This document shows, piece by piece, positions 1 to 8,857 of a stretch of DNA of 48,124 bases. Origin of the DNA: Lysinibacillus halotolerans (GTDB lineage Bacteria > Bacillota > Bacilli > Bacillales_A > Planococcaceae). The stretch lies in assembly GCF_003711845.1 (NCBI RefSeq), contig NZ_RHLQ01000027.1:1-48124 (forward strand), read 5' to 3'. The notes beneath the pieces are model-generated. The model was not told where the DNA came from and did no database searches. It saw nothing but the letters and a program-made list of their open reading frames with translations. The translations under genes and the position numbers were made by a program. Within the stretch, counting starts at the first letter, position 1; every line of letters begins with the position of its first letter.

Positions 1-67
1 CACTTTCTTGTCCATTTACATAACGTAATAATATTCGTATTTTTTCATCTTTTGTAATTTTAGTCAT
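1..67 (-). CDS. Transposase N-terminus (IS3-like OrfA), cut by window edge
   Basis: A minus-strand reading frame starts at ATG 65-67 and runs off the left edge. The 22 visible residues begin MTKITKDEKIRILLRYVNG, which resembles the helix-turn-helix start of IS3-family OrfA proteins (KxxAVxxYLxG type). A GGGGTG ribosome site lies 6 bases upstream, inside the 3' arm of the hairpin at 76-113. Only the N-terminal stub is visible, so the family call rests on a short match and on the IS-like hairpin beside it. The gene has inserted next to argS. Confidence 0.5.
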   Translation of the reverse strand, partial: MTKITKDEKIRILLRYVNGQES

Positions 68-75
68 AAAAAACA

Positions 76-113
76 CCCCGTAAAAGTTAGATTGGTGTCT
101 AACTTTTACGGGG
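76..113 (-). repeat. Perfect 16-bp hairpin covering the transposase ribosome site
   Basis: CCCCGTAAAAGTTAGA (76-91) is the exact reverse complement of TCTAACTTTTACGGGG (98-113), with a 6-base loop. On the minus strand the 3' arm contains the GGGG part of the Shine-Dalgarno for the transposase starting at 67. A transcript entering from argS would fold this arm and hide the ribosome site. That is the classic way insertion sequences avoid activation by outside promoters (known for IS10, IS50 and IS200; inferred here). It could also terminate transcription. Confidence 0.7.
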
Positions 114-141
114 CATATCATTTTGAGACTGGTTAATGATT

Positions 142-1809
142 TTACATTTTTTCAGGAGCGGCTACACCAATTAATTTTAATGCATTAGCCAATGTTACAC
201 GAACAGTGTTAATTAAAGAAAGACGTGCTTCTGTTAATTCTTTATTATCTGGATTTAGAACTTTTTCCGCATTATAGAAGCTGTGGAATGAAGCCGCTAA
301 ATCTTGTATAAAGTTTGCAATACGGTGAGGAGTACGATGTTTCGCAGCCTCTGCTACGATTTGTGGGAATGACCCAACTTTTTTCAATACCTCTTCTTCT
401 TTTTCAGCAGTTAATAAGTTTAAGTAATCCAATGATGCAGCAAATCCTTGTTCTTGTGCAGAACGAAGAATCGAACAAATTCGAGCATGGGCATATTGAG
501 CATAGTAAACTGGATTTTCATTTGATTGGGAAACAGCTAAATCTAAGTCAAAGTCCATATGGGAATCGCAGGCAGTTTTTACAAAGTAGTAACGTACTGC
601 ATCGATTCCTACTTCTTCAACTAATTCACGCATCGTTACTGCGTTACCTGTACGTTTACTCATTTTATATTTTTCGCCATTTTTATAAAGTTGAACCATT
701 TGAATAACTTCAACTTCTAATTTCTCACGGTCATATCCAAGGGCTTGAATAGCTGCTTTCATACGTGGGATATAACCATGATGATCAGCACCCCAAATGT
801 TTATTAATTTTTCGAAACCACGTTGAATTTTATCTTCATGATAAGCAATATCCGGCGTTAAATAAGTATAAGAACCATCTGATTTAATTAAAACACGGTC
901 TTTATCATCTCCGAATGTTGTAGAACGGAACCAAGTAGCCCCTTCTTCTTCAAATACATGGCCGTTTTCTTTTAATTTATTTAATGCCACATCGATTTTG
1001 CCATTTTTGTATAAAGAAGTTTCAGAATACCAAACGTCAAAGTTTACACGGAAGTTTGCTAAATCATTTTTTAATTTATCTAATTCTAGTTTTAAGCCGT
1101 GCTCACGGAAAAATTCAAAACGTTCTTCATCGGATTTATCTAAAATAGTACGACCGAATTCATTTACTAATTTACCTGCAATATCAATAATATCTTGGCC
1201 ATGGTAACCATCTTCTGGCATTTGAGCATCCATGCCTAACGCTTGTTTATAGCGAGCTTCTAAAGAATAGGCCAAGTTGTTAATTTGATTCCCTGCATCA
1301 TTAATATAGTACTCACGGGAAACATCGTAGCCTGCAAAATCTAACACATTACATAATGAGTCACCAAATGCTGCTCCGCGGGCATGACCTAAATGAAGAT
1401 CTCCTGTTGGGTTAGCAGATACAAACTCTACTTGAATTTTTTGTCCGTTTCCAGTGGTAGTGCGACCGTAATTTTCCCCTTGCTCTTTTACGGCTTTTAC
1501 TACATCTGCAAGAAAATCTTTACGAACTGTAATGTTGATAAACCCTGGTCCAGCAATTTCCACCTTTTCAATGTCTGTACCTTCTGTTACAAGGTTTTCT
1601 AAAATCGCTTCAGCAATAGCGCGAGGTGGTTTTTTTGCTAATTTTGTTAATTGCATCGCTAAGTTAGTGGCAAAATCACCATTTGCCTTATCTTTAGGCG
1701 TCTCAAGATGAATAGCATATTGTGCCCCTTCTTCAACTAAGCCTGATTTTTCCACAGCTACTTTTAAAACTTCTTTAATTGACTGTTGCAATTGTTCTAC
1801 TGCATTCAT
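142..1809 (-). CDS. argS: Arginyl-tRNA synthetase
   Basis: Charges tRNA-Arg with arginine in the cytoplasm. It is a class I synthetase of 555 residues, the normal length. The N-terminal Arg-specific domain covers about residues 1-110, the HIGH-type motif is HLGH at 139-142, the KMSK motif ([11 protein letters not shown]) is near residue 385, and the C-terminal DALR anticodon-binding domain follows. The start overlaps the stop of ywiB by four bases (ATGA), so the two genes are translationally coupled, as in B. subtilis ywiB-argS. In B. subtilis rpoE and pyrG lie nearby; here an insertion sequence follows argS instead. Confidence 0.98.
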   Translation of the reverse strand: MNAVEQLQQSIKEVLKVAVEKSGLVEEGAQYAIHLETPKDKANGDFATNLAMQLTKLAKKPPRAIAEAILENLVTEGTDIEKVEIAGPGFINITVRKDFLADVVKAVKEQGENYGRTTTGNGQKIQVEFVSANPTGDLHLGHARGAAFGDSLCNVLDFAGYDVSREYYINDAGNQINNLAYSLEARYKQALGMDAQMPEDGYHGQDIIDIAGKLVNEFGRTILDKSDEERFEFFREHGLKLELDKLKNDLANFRVNFDVWYSETSLYKNGKIDVALNKLKENGHVFEEEGATWFRSTTFGDDKDRVLIKSDGSYTYLTPDIAYHEDKIQRGFEKLINIWGADHHGYIPRMKAAIQALGYDREKLEVEVIQMVQLYKNGEKYKMSKRTGNAVTMRELVEEVGIDAVRYYFVKTACDSHMDFDLDLAVSQSNENPVYYAQYAHARICSILRSAQEQGFAASLDYLNLLTAEKEEEVLKKVGSFPQIVAEAAKHRTPHRIANFIQDLAASFHSFYNAEKVLNPDNKELTEARLSLINTVRVTLANALKLIGVAAPEKM

Positions 1810-2246
1810 TTTTGTCCCTCCGAATATTGAATTTCCAACGTATATTTTCCAACGGATTGCCCGCTAATGATGAGATCATATTGAACATTAAATGTTCCAC
1901 TAATTAAACTTTCTTCATGATATTCATGGGCCAATTGATGGGTTCTAGTAATGATAGGTAATGTCCCAAATTGGGTATCATAATGGCCTCTTTCATCTTG
2001 ACTAGCATTAAAGGGTAGTCTCATTTTTACTCCACCACTACGTAAAATAAGAGCTTGCTTATCGCCAAGTTTAACCGTTGTACGAATCTTTTTTTCTTCC
2101 AATTCTTCCACATAACGTAAATAGGTCTTACCTGATTTTTTTATAAAAGTTCCACTTAACCACATTTCATATTTTTCAGACTCTCCATCTGTCGGTATAA
2201 TAGTGGAATTTAGTTTAATTTTAACATCTGTTTCTACTACACTCAT
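1806..2246 (-). CDS. ywiB: YwiB-like protein, DUF1934 (calycin-like beta-barrel)
   Basis: A 146-residue soluble protein matching the DUF1934/YwiB family found upstream of argS in many Bacillales. Visible traits are beta-rich sequence, [21 protein letters not shown] in the middle region, and a C-terminal strand pattern ([19 protein letters not shown]). No catalytic residues are apparent and the function is unknown; the fold suggests binding of a small ligand. It overlaps argS by four bases and is the first gene of that operon, so it is co-expressed with argS. Confidence 0.9.
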   Translation of the reverse strand: MSVVETDVKIKLNSTIIPTDGESEKYEMWLSGTFIKKSGKTYLRYVEELEEKKIRTTVKLGDKQALILRSGGVKMRLPFNASQDERGHYDTQFGTLPIITRTHQLAHEYHEESLISGTFNVQYDLIISGQSVGKYTLEIQYSEGQK

Positions 2247-2413
2247 TTCTGAGGTCAGCTCCTCGGGCTTTCATTTACTTATATAGATAACCTTTTTATT
2301 ATAGGATGAATTAATGATTTTTATCAAGATGAAACTCGTGAATATGGAAAAAAGCATGGAAAACGTAATCGTCCCCCATGCCCTCTTCATAATTAGCATT
2401 TCCTAATTATTCC

Positions 2414-3286
2414 TTACTTTATCCAACCTAAAATCATTTCCCGCAATAGCTTCGAAGCAGTGTTAGCAGTCATTTCTGATGAATCGTAAATTGGTGCCAC
2501 TTCAACTAAATCACAACCAACTACATTAACTTCACTACCAGCAATTGCATGAATGGAAGCTAACAATTCTTTTGATGTTATACCACCACAATCCACCGTT
2601 CCAGTACCTGGTGCGTGGGCCGGATCTAAAACATCAATATCAATCGTTACATATACGTTGCGTCCAGCTAAAGTAGGTAACACTTCTTTTAATGGCTCTA
2701 ACACTTCAAATTTAGAAATGTGCATACCATTTTCTTTTGCCCACTCAAACTCTTCTTTTAAACCTGAGCGAATTCCAAAGGAATAAACATTTTTCGGACC
2801 AATTTGTTCTGCGATTTTTCGAATAGGTGTCGCATGGGAATAAGGCTCCCCTTCATAATCAGTACGAAGATCCGTATGGGCATCAAAATGAATAATTGCT
2901 AAATCGTTATATTTTTCATAAACAGCTTCCATAACCGGTAGAGATACTAAATGTTCCCCTCCCATACCGATTGGAACTTTTCCATCAGCTAACACTTTTC
3001 TTACGAAATCTTTAATTTCTTTTAAAGATTTTTCAGCATTTCCGAATGGTAAAGGAATGTCCCCAGCATCGAAGAATTTTACTTCATCTAACTCTCGATC
3101 TAAATATAAACTATACTCCTCTAATCCAATAGATACTTCTCGAATACGAGCCGGACCAAAACGCGAACCTGGACGATAACTTACAGTCCAGTCCATTGGC
3201 ATTCCATAAAGGACTGCTTTCGACTCTTCATAATTTGGATGACTTTTAATAAATACATTTCCTGAATATGTTTCATCAAATCTCAT
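2414..3286 (-). CDS. speB: Agmatinase (ureohydrolase family)
   Basis: Hydrolyses agmatine to putrescine and urea, using a binuclear manganese site. The 290 residues show the full ureohydrolase signature: GMGGEH near residue 108, HFDAHTDLR near 133, and DIDVLDPAHAPGTGT near 216, which supply the metal-binding His and Asp residues. In B. subtilis the gene is ywhG, preceded by spermidine synthase speE and divergent from pbpG. Here the divergence with pbpG is kept, but no speE lies between them. Arginase-type enzymes are close relatives; the length and the context favour agmatinase. Confidence 0.93.
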   Translation of the reverse strand: MRFDETYSGNVFIKSHPNYEESKAVLYGMPMDWTVSYRPGSRFGPARIREVSIGLEEYSLYLDRELDEVKFFDAGDIPLPFGNAEKSLKEIKDFVRKVLADGKVPIGMGGEHLVSLPVMEAVYEKYNDLAIIHFDAHTDLRTDYEGEPYSHATPIRKIAEQIGPKNVYSFGIRSGLKEEFEWAKENGMHISKFEVLEPLKEVLPTLAGRNVYVTIDIDVLDPAHAPGTGTVDCGGITSKELLASIHAIAGSEVNVVGCDLVEVAPIYDSSEMTANTASKLLREMILGWIK

Positions 3287-3616
3287 TTATAATCACCTTC
3301 ATATAGTTATTTTCAATGACAAAATTGAATTTATCATATTTTGTTTACTAATGTTAACTCTAGCTTCCTATTAAATCATTTTTACTATAAATTACCTTCA
3401 TTAAACGAAGTTTTGATTTTTAAAAACTACCAGAAAATTCCGATTAACGTACTGTTCGAAACTTTATTCGACTTTTTTCGTATAATTTTTACATACAGAA
3501 AAAAAGTATAGATGTTTTTCGATAACTTGCAACAGTTTTTTTATGTATAAATTCGATTAAAGGTAAATAATCACGTCCATACTAACTTTAGCTAAAAGAT
3601 TTGAGGTGAAATACGG
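3287..3616. other. Intergenic region between speB and pbpG
   Basis: 330 bases without a gene, holding the divergent control regions of speB and pbpG. TATAAT at 3481-3486 could be a -10 box for pbpG but has no good -35 partner. A sporulation promoter is expected for pbpG from the B. subtilis homologue, but I could not place one. No remnant of speE is visible. Confidence 0.6.
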
Positions 3617-5674
3617 ATGAAAAGACAAAGCTATAGACGAAAGTTAAAACGTCAAAAATGGGTGAAGTATTCTGCTTTTTCTATTGTAGCGCTCATATGT
3701 GCGGTAGGTATATCTCTGCTTACATTACGAATTTATGCTCAAATCGCTGGTGCTCCCCCACTAACCGTTCCTAAAACATCCGTGTTTTTAGATAGTAATG
3801 GTAACAAAATTGGAGACTATTTAACTGCTGAAAGACGCTATTGGGTTGAATTAGATGAAATTTCACCCTATTTAATCGATGCGACCATAGCAGTTGAAGA
3901 TAAAGATTTTTATGAACATAACGGGTTTGATTATTCTCGAATTGCTAGTGCGTTACTAAAAGATTTAAAGACCCAAAGTATGGCAGAAGGTGCTAGTACC
4001 CTTACAATGCAATTGGCCCGTAATTTATATTTAACCCTCGATAAGACATGGACAAGAAAACTACAAGAAGCTCTTTATGCATATAGATTAGAAATTTTCT
4101 ATGACAAAGATGAAATTTTAGAGGGCTATTTAAATACCGTAAACTATGGCCACGGTATGTATGGCATAGAAGCAGCCAGCAAATATTATTTTGGAAAATC
4201 TGCAAGTGAATTAACTTTAGCTGAAGCTTCTTTATTAGCAGGTATTCCTAAAGGACCAAGCATTTACTCCCCAATTAATGATTATGAAAAAGCGATGGAT
4301 CGCCAACAAATCATTTTAAAATTAATGGAAGATCAACAATACATTACAGCGGATGAAAGAAAACGGGCAAATTCAGAGGAAATTGTCTTAAAAAATGATC
4401 AATGGACTGCTTCTAATTCTGTCGCTCCTTACTTTTTGGATACGGTTTGGCAAGAAGCTAGTGAAATATTAGAAAAAGAAAATCTCAACATCGTTGAAGG
4501 CGGTTGGACTATTAAAACAACGTTGAATCAAGCCCACCAAAAGGCTGCTGAAGAAGCAATCGCCGACAACATGCCTGACAGTGATTTACAAGTTGGTTTT
4601 GTCAGCATGGATGTTGAGACAGGACACGTTACTGCTTTAGTAGGTGGAAGAAATTATGAAGAAAGTTCCTTTAATCGAGTTACTCAAGCAGTACGTCAGC
4701 CTGGTTCTTCCATTAAACCAATTTTATATGCAGCTGCATTAGAAAATGGATTTACTCCTTTAACCTTTTTAGATGTAGGAGAGACGGTTTTCACTTATGA
4801 TAATGGTCGGGCAACTTATAAACCGCAAAATGTTAATGGTGAATTTGCAGATGGTGAAATGACGTTAGCCCAAGCTATTGCTATTTCTGATAATATTTAC
4901 GCTGTTAAAACATTAGAGAAAATTGGCTATGAAAAGTACGAGGATATGTTAAAACGTTTCAATTTAAACTATTCCAATGCTAACAATCCATCCATTGCCC
5001 TTGGAACGATTGAAACATCTCTATATGATTTAACAAATGCCTATAACACGATTGCAAATCAAGGTAAACAAACGAAGCCTACAACGATCTTAGAAATTAA
5101 AAATTCAAAAGGTGAAACGGTTTATAAATATAAAAAACCAAAAGCGGAACAAGTCATTTCCGAAGAGGATGCTTATTTATTAACCGATATGATGACAGGG
5201 ATTTTTGATCCTGTTTATAGTGACTACTCTCCAGCTACCGGTGTTTCTTTACGGCCGCGTATGACACATACTTACGCAGCAAAATCAGGTACAACTGTCA
5301 GCGATCAATGGTTAGTCGGTTATACACCAAGTTATACTGCAGGTGTATGGAATGGGTACGATCAAGGAAAAACCCTTTCTGTCCAACAAGATATGGCTGC
5401 TTCGAAGCAAGTTTGGATAGACTTTATGGAAACAATCAATAAAGATAAACAAAATGAAAATTTCGAAGCGCCAGAAGGTGTAGAAGGAGTTCTCATTGAT
5501 ATTGAGACTGGGAAATTAGCAACGGATGCTTGTCCAAAACAAAGAATGGTCTACTTAAAGAAAGAAGATGTGCCAACGGAAAAATGTTCATCGTCGGATT
5601 TCTTTGATGATGATTCTTGGAATAACTTTTTAGATCTATTCCCATTCGAAGCATTTAAAGATTTCTTTAACTAA
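3617..5674 (+). CDS. pbpG: Class A penicillin-binding protein, PbpG type
   Basis: Bifunctional peptidoglycan synthase of 685 residues, anchored by one N-terminal membrane helix (about 16-40). The GT51 glycosyltransferase domain follows, with EDKDFYEHNGFD near 94 and EGASTLTMQLARN near 122. The transpeptidase domain has SSIK with catalytic Ser at about 364, SDN at about 424 and KSGT at about 556. The C-terminus is short and Asp/Phe-rich, without PASTA domains. Position beside speB and ywhD matches B. subtilis pbpG (ywhE, PBP2d), which is made in the forespore and helps spore cortex synthesis. The B. subtilis paralogue pbpF is the main alternative; synteny decides. Confidence 0.92.
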   Translation: MKRQSYRRKLKRQKWVKYSAFSIVALICAVGISLLTLRIYAQIAGAPPLTVPKTSVFLDSNGNKIGDYLTAERRYWVELDEISPYLIDATIAVEDKDFYEHNGFDYSRIASALLKDLKTQSMAEGASTLTMQLARNLYLTLDKTWTRKLQEALYAYRLEIFYDKDEILEGYLNTVNYGHGMYGIEAASKYYFGKSASELTLAEASLLAGIPKGPSIYSPINDYEKAMDRQQIILKLMEDQQYITADERKRANSEEIVLKNDQWTASNSVAPYFLDTVWQEASEILEKENLNIVEGGWTIKTTLNQAHQKAAEEAIADNMPDSDLQVGFVSMDVETGHVTALVGGRNYEESSFNRVTQAVRQPGSSIKPILYAAALENGFTPLTFLDVGETVFTYDNGRATYKPQNVNGEFADGEMTLAQAIAISDNIYAVKTLEKIGYEKYEDMLKRFNLNYSNANNPSIALGTIETSLYDLTNAYNTIANQGKQTKPTTILEIKNSKGETVYKYKKPKAEQVISEEDAYLLTDMMTGIFDPVYSDYSPATGVSLRPRMTHTYAAKSGTTVSDQWLVGYTPSYTAGVWNGYDQGKTLSVQQDMAASKQVWIDFMETINKDKQNENFEAPEGVEGVLIDIETGKLATDACPKQRMVYLKKEDVPTEKCSSSDFFDDDSWNNFLDLFPFEAFKDFFN

Positions 5675-5690
5675 AATATTATATTCAACA

Positions 5691-5745
5691 AAAAAGCTCT
5701 CTCTTATTCGGAATGATTTCCGACACTAAGAGAGAGCTTTTTTTT
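5691..5745 (+). terminator. Intrinsic terminator of pbpG
   Basis: AAAAGCTCTCTCTTA (5692-5706) pairs with TAAGAGAGAGCTTTT (from 5727) and is followed by a run of T to 5746. It starts 17 bases after the pbpG stop. Confidence 0.9.
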
Positions 5746-5746
5746 T

Positions 5747-5830
5747 GGCAAATCGAAAGCTTGAGATTCATGGGGCATTCGGCTTGGGATTGTACAAATG
5801 CCGCATAAGTCTCAAGCAAATCGGGTTGCC
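5747..5830. repeat. Long imperfect hairpin, unknown element
   Basis: Three nested perfect stems share one axis: GGCAA (5747-5751) with TTGCC (5826-5830), GCTTGAGA (5759-5766) with TCTCAAGC (5810-5817), and GGCATT (5774-5779) with AATGCC (5797-5802). The segments between them also mostly pair: TCGA 5753-5756 with TCGG 5821-5824, and ATG 5770-5772 with CAT 5804-5806. The loop is 17 bases. The result is an 84-base near-continuous hairpin directly after the pbpG terminator. It is not a terminator (no T run on either side of its own) and matches no riboswitch class I know. It could be a dispersed palindromic repeat or a small structured RNA. Confidence 0.7.
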
Positions 5831-6034
5831 AAGTGTCCTAGCTTACTATTGCAAGCTTAGTTTCAGTGTACTTTTTTTCAAACTTACTTTCAATAACGGA
5901 TTAAAACAGAAAACTATTTTTCACAAATTGTTCAAATTCTTTTATGGCGTATTTCAAAAAAGTATTGACATTTTAAATGATTCGTTTTAATTCTGAAATA
6001 TTTTCTCAAAAAAATATACTATATAAAATTATTC
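5831..6034. other. Intergenic region before the ywhD stop
   Basis: Together with the hairpin before it, this leaves about 300 bases without a gene. It is AT-rich. A short inverted repeat, AGCTT with AAGCT, lies near 5840-5857. TTGACA occurs near 5967 on the plus strand but points toward the tail of ywhD. I see no coding potential. Confidence 0.5.
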
Positions 6035-6550
6035 TTAAACCGTTAAATCCTTTCGAAGTTGTTCTTCACTATTTTCCCACATTTCAATGTTATGGGACTT
6101 TAAAAATTCAGCAAGAACTTTTTTCGATTCATCATCCATATGATCCACAATAATTTTACGTTTCATCGATTTATCCATTTTATTTACGTGATCAGCTAAT
6201 ATTTTATAACCTCGTCTTTTTTCACGGTTTACAACCATTTCACAGGCAGTTACTCCTGCAAAATAAGGGCCAACTTCTCTAAAATCAATCGTTACCCAAA
6301 CTAACCAATAAGGTTTACCGCCAGCAGAGTCCTCACGATTCGTTGTGAATTTAATACCACGCTCTACATCGCTCTTCGCATGCATCGCACCAATATCAAT
6401 AAATGCTTGTTTTTCTTCTATATCAATAATCACTGGCGATACATTTTCTAAAGACAACGATCCGATACCAAACCCTTTATGACCGTCTGTTGGATCATTT
6501 TTAATAATTGTAAAGCCTAATTTTTGCTTTGGTGTTTCTCCATTTGCCAT
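6035..6550 (-). CDS. ywhD: YwhD family protein
   Basis: A 171-residue soluble protein of the YwhD family, which is restricted to Bacillales and has no known function. It has an N-terminal TIIKNDPTDGHKGFGIGSL segment and a basic C-terminal half (NREKRRGYKIL, KMDKSMKRKIIVDH). No signal peptide, membrane segment or known catalytic motif is visible. It lies next to pbpG and divergent from ywhB, as in the B. subtilis ywh cluster (ywhC is missing here). The ATG at 6550 has a GGAGGG-type ribosome site just upstream. Confidence 0.88.
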   Translation of the reverse strand: MANGETPKQKLGFTIIKNDPTDGHKGFGIGSLSLENVSPVIIDIEEKQAFIDIGAMHAKSDVERGIKFTTNREDSAGGKPYWLVWVTIDFREVGPYFAGVTACEMVVNREKRRGYKILADHVNKMDKSMKRKIIVDHMDDESKKVLAEFLKSHNIEMWENSEEQLRKDLTV

Positions 6551-6619
6551 TGTAAATCCCTCCGTATAAGCCTATTATAATGAATATACACTACTTTTAT
6601 CCACTTGGGAGGATGTAAT

Positions 6620-6805
6620 ATGCCAATTGTAACTGTAAAATTATTAGAAGGTCGTACTGACGAACAAAAAAAAGCTTTAGTAGAAAAAGTAACGGAAGCT
6701 ATTGTTGAAACAGTAAACGCGAAACCAGAAGCTGTCACAATCGTGCTTGAAGAAATGTCTAAAAACCACTACGCTACTGGTGGCGTAAGAGCTATTGATA
6801 AATAA
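6620..6805 (+). CDS. ywhB: 4-oxalocrotonate tautomerase-like protein
   Basis: A 61-residue enzyme of the 4-oxalocrotonate tautomerase family, which interconverts keto and enol forms using its N-terminal proline as general base. After Met removal the protein starts with Pro (MPIVTVKLLEGRT), so the catalytic residue is present. Start ATG 6620 is preferred over the in-frame TTG at 6605 because GGGAGGA at 6607-6613 is a strong ribosome site for it, and because only this start exposes Pro1. The natural substrate in Bacillus is unknown. It is divergent from ywhD. Confidence 0.9.
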   Translation: MPIVTVKLLEGRTDEQKKALVEKVTEAIVETVNAKPEAVTIVLEEMSKNHYATGGVRAIDK

Positions 6806-6816
6806 AATAAACGAAC

Positions 6817-6863
6817 AAAAAGCATCTTAAAGTCATTAGGAACCTCAACTTTAAGATGCTTTT
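6817..6863. terminator. Bidirectional terminator between ywhB and ywfO
   Basis: AAAAGCATCTTAAAGT (6817-6832) is the exact complement of ACTTTAAGATGCTTTT (6848-6863), with A and T runs on both sides. It serves the convergent genes ywhB (plus) and ywfO (minus). Confidence 0.92.
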
Positions 6864-6868
6864 CATTT

Positions 6869-8170
6869 TTAACTAAATAACACTTTCTGCAACTCTTTTT
6901 TAAGCTCCGAATCAACCGATGGGTTCTGTAAAATTTCTTTTGGATAGTACACTTTATGATCCGTTTTAATACGACCAGCAATTGAATCCACGATTAAAGA
7001 CTCTTGAGATAACTCACGAATCTCACCATTAGGCATCAATAAGAAAATTGGAAGTCTTGTAGTTTCTTTACCTGGACGATAGAAATCATAAGGTAAATCT
7101 GATGTACAGTCATGGTAAAAATAATACTCTGTATTAACTCCTGCCGCCTCTAGTAGCTCTTTCAAACGACGAAAACGTTCAGGTTCTTCCTCTGGATTTA
7201 AATTAACATATCCCAACAGTTTACGATTCATAAAACGAGTGCACAAATCGCTTAAAATCGAATCTTGTTCCTTTGTCCAATATTGGAAGTAGGTTAATAA
7301 AATATATTCATCTAATGCTAAATAATCGTCTAAGTTTATATTATTCTCGAAAAATGCTTTAAAATGAACTGGCTCTACTATAAAAGGATAGTTTTCCTCA
7401 TTTAATTGCTTCACTCTTTTTAATATATTATTCAATAAAACTTCTGCACTTCTTGAAACTGGATGGAAATAGACTTGTAGATACATTTGATAACGAGACA
7501 TAATATAATCTTCCACTGCATGCATCCCACTCGATTTAATTAAAACTTGTCCATTCCGTGGTCTCATCACCCTTAAAATACGTTCCATATCAAAATGACC
7601 ATAACTTACACCTGTATAATAAGCATCCCGCTGTAAATAATCCATCCGGTCCGCATCGATTTGACTAGAAATTAGACTCACTACAAGTTCATTTGGATAC
7701 TTTTTCTCGATTACTTGGGCGACCATTTCAGGGAATTGTTCTGAAACTCTTTTTAGTACGCCATTTACCTCTGTTTCTCCAAGTAAAATTTGTCTTGTGA
7801 AATATTCATGATCTGTCTGGAATACATTTTCAAAAGCATGAGAAAACGGCCCATGTCCTAAATCATGCAATAATGCCGCACAAAGAATGAGTAATCGTTC
7901 CCCTTCATCCCATTCAGGTCGTCCACGGAATATATCATCCGTAATACGCCGTACAATTTCGTAAACTCCAAGGGAATGATTAAAACGACTATGCTCAGCT
8001 CCATGGAACACTAAATAGGTCGTTCCTAATTGTCGTATTCTACGCAACCTTTGAAATTCCTTTGTACCGATTAAATCCCAAATAACCTGATCACGTACAT
8101 GAACGTAACGGTGCACAGGATCTTTGAATACTTTTTCTTCTAGCAATTTAGCATTTGCATAATTTTCCAT
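6869..8170 (-). CDS. ywfO: HD-domain phosphohydrolase, YwfO-like
   Basis: A 433-residue HD-superfamily metal-dependent phosphohydrolase related to dGTPases. The metal site is visible: RFNHSLGV near residue 62, HDLGHGPFSHAFE near residue 107 and SSQIDADRMDYLQRD near 170 carry the His and Asp ligands. Family members hydrolyse dNTPs or (p)ppGpp-like nucleotides; the substrate is not fixed by sequence. ATG at 8170 is chosen over GTG at 8179 because GAGGTG sits six bases before it. In B. subtilis ywfO is next to rsfA (ywfN), as here. Confidence 0.9.
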   Translation of the reverse strand: MENYANAKLLEEKVFKDPVHRYVHVRDQVIWDLIGTKEFQRLRRIRQLGTTYLVFHGAEHSRFNHSLGVYEIVRRITDDIFRGRPEWDEGERLLILCAALLHDLGHGPFSHAFENVFQTDHEYFTRQILLGETEVNGVLKRVSEQFPEMVAQVIEKKYPNELVVSLISSQIDADRMDYLQRDAYYTGVSYGHFDMERILRVMRPRNGQVLIKSSGMHAVEDYIMSRYQMYLQVYFHPVSRSAEVLLNNILKRVKQLNEENYPFIVEPVHFKAFFENNINLDDYLALDEYILLTYFQYWTKEQDSILSDLCTRFMNRKLLGYVNLNPEEEPERFRRLKELLEAAGVNTEYYFYHDCTSDLPYDFYRPGKETTRLPIFLLMPNGEIRELSQESLIVDSIAGRIKTDHKVYYPKEILQNPSVDSELKKELQKVLFS

Positions 8171-8268
8171 AGACCGCACCTCACTCCCAGTTTTGTTAAT
8201 ACTATTATATGTGAGTTTTGAAGGAAATACATCAAACTCCTGTTAAAATGACTCGTAAATAGTAAAAA

Positions 8269-8297
8269 AGCTATCTTCTATTCGTTAGAAGATAGCA
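8269..8297 (-). terminator. Terminator of the DUF1450 gene
   Basis: GCTATCTTCTA (8270-8280) pairs exactly with TAGAAGATAGC (8286-8296) around a 5-base loop. On the minus strand it ends in TTTTTT. Confidence 0.88.
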
Positions 8298-8308
8298 CCC
8301 TATTATGC

Positions 8309-8530
8309 TCATTTAAGTTTTGCTTTCACTTTTTCCATCAATTCTTCTTCAGTAAGTGCTGCAACCGGTCTACCATTTACAAAAGTAAAGGTTTTTTTTC
8401 GACCAGGACCACAATATGAATGACAGCCAATTTCAATCGTTGCATCTGGATCAATATCTTTTAATTTAGGAATTAACGTTTTTAAATTAACGGCCTGACA
8501 TTCATCGCAAACACGAAATTCGTTTGCCAT
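8309..8530 (-). CDS. DUF1450 small Cys-containing protein (YuzB-like)
   Basis: A 73-residue protein of the DUF1450 family. It has CDEC at residues 8-11 and a second pair in CHSYC near 36-40, followed by [16 protein letters not shown], the usual thioredoxin-like or ferredoxin-like arrangement in this family. The Cys pairs could bind metal or form disulfides; the function is unknown. It is a single gene with its own terminator, upstream of ywfO on the same strand. It differs from YuzB itself in having a CxxC near the N-terminus. Confidence 0.82.
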   Translation of the reverse strand: MANEFRVCDECQAVNLKTLIPKLKDIDPDATIEIGCHSYCGPGRKKTFTFVNGRPVAALTEEELMEKVKAKLK

Positions 8531-8857
8531 CTTGTCTACAACCCTTTCTTTTTGTATGTTTTATATACTTACACTATTCGTTTTTCGAAAAAAATAATCT
8601 AACAGATATTTTAGCCTAACAAATCATACCTGTTCAAGTCAAAACTTTACATATCAGTCAAAGGTCTTAAAATACCATTGGCTATCAAAATCTTTTTTCC
8701 CCATTCTAGCCAAACTCTACCTTCAAAATCCTATTGTTCGATAGGCCAATACATATTATTTCCTATAAATATAAAAATAATTGAATAAAATTGGAACATC
8801 TTGGACACGATAAGTTTTGAACTAACAAAACTATGAACTTTACAGGAGGTTAAAAAA
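8531..8857. other. Intergenic region before rsfA, with possible forespore promoter
   Basis: 327 bases between divergent genes. Apart from the promoter candidate at 8782-8812 and the AGGAGG ribosome site of rsfA at about 8844, I see no gene, repeat or stable structure. Confidence 0.5.
8782..8812 (+). promoter_or_regulatory. Possible sigma-G/sigma-F promoter of rsfA
   Basis: TGAATA (8782-8787) and CACGATA (8806-8812) are 18 bases apart, close to the forespore sigma-G pattern (TGAATA, 17-18, CATACTA). The B. subtilis homologue is expressed in the forespore. The -10 box matches only in part. Confidence 0.4.

Noticed and set aside
315-1602. Plus-strand frames of 69-130 codons opposite argS
   Set aside because: They lie wholly inside argS on the other strand, have no ribosome sites and show no recognisable protein features.
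5745-5990. 81-codon plus-strand frame after pbpG
   Set aside because: It begins in the T run of the terminator and reads through the hairpin at 5747-5830; no ribosome site and no family resemblance.
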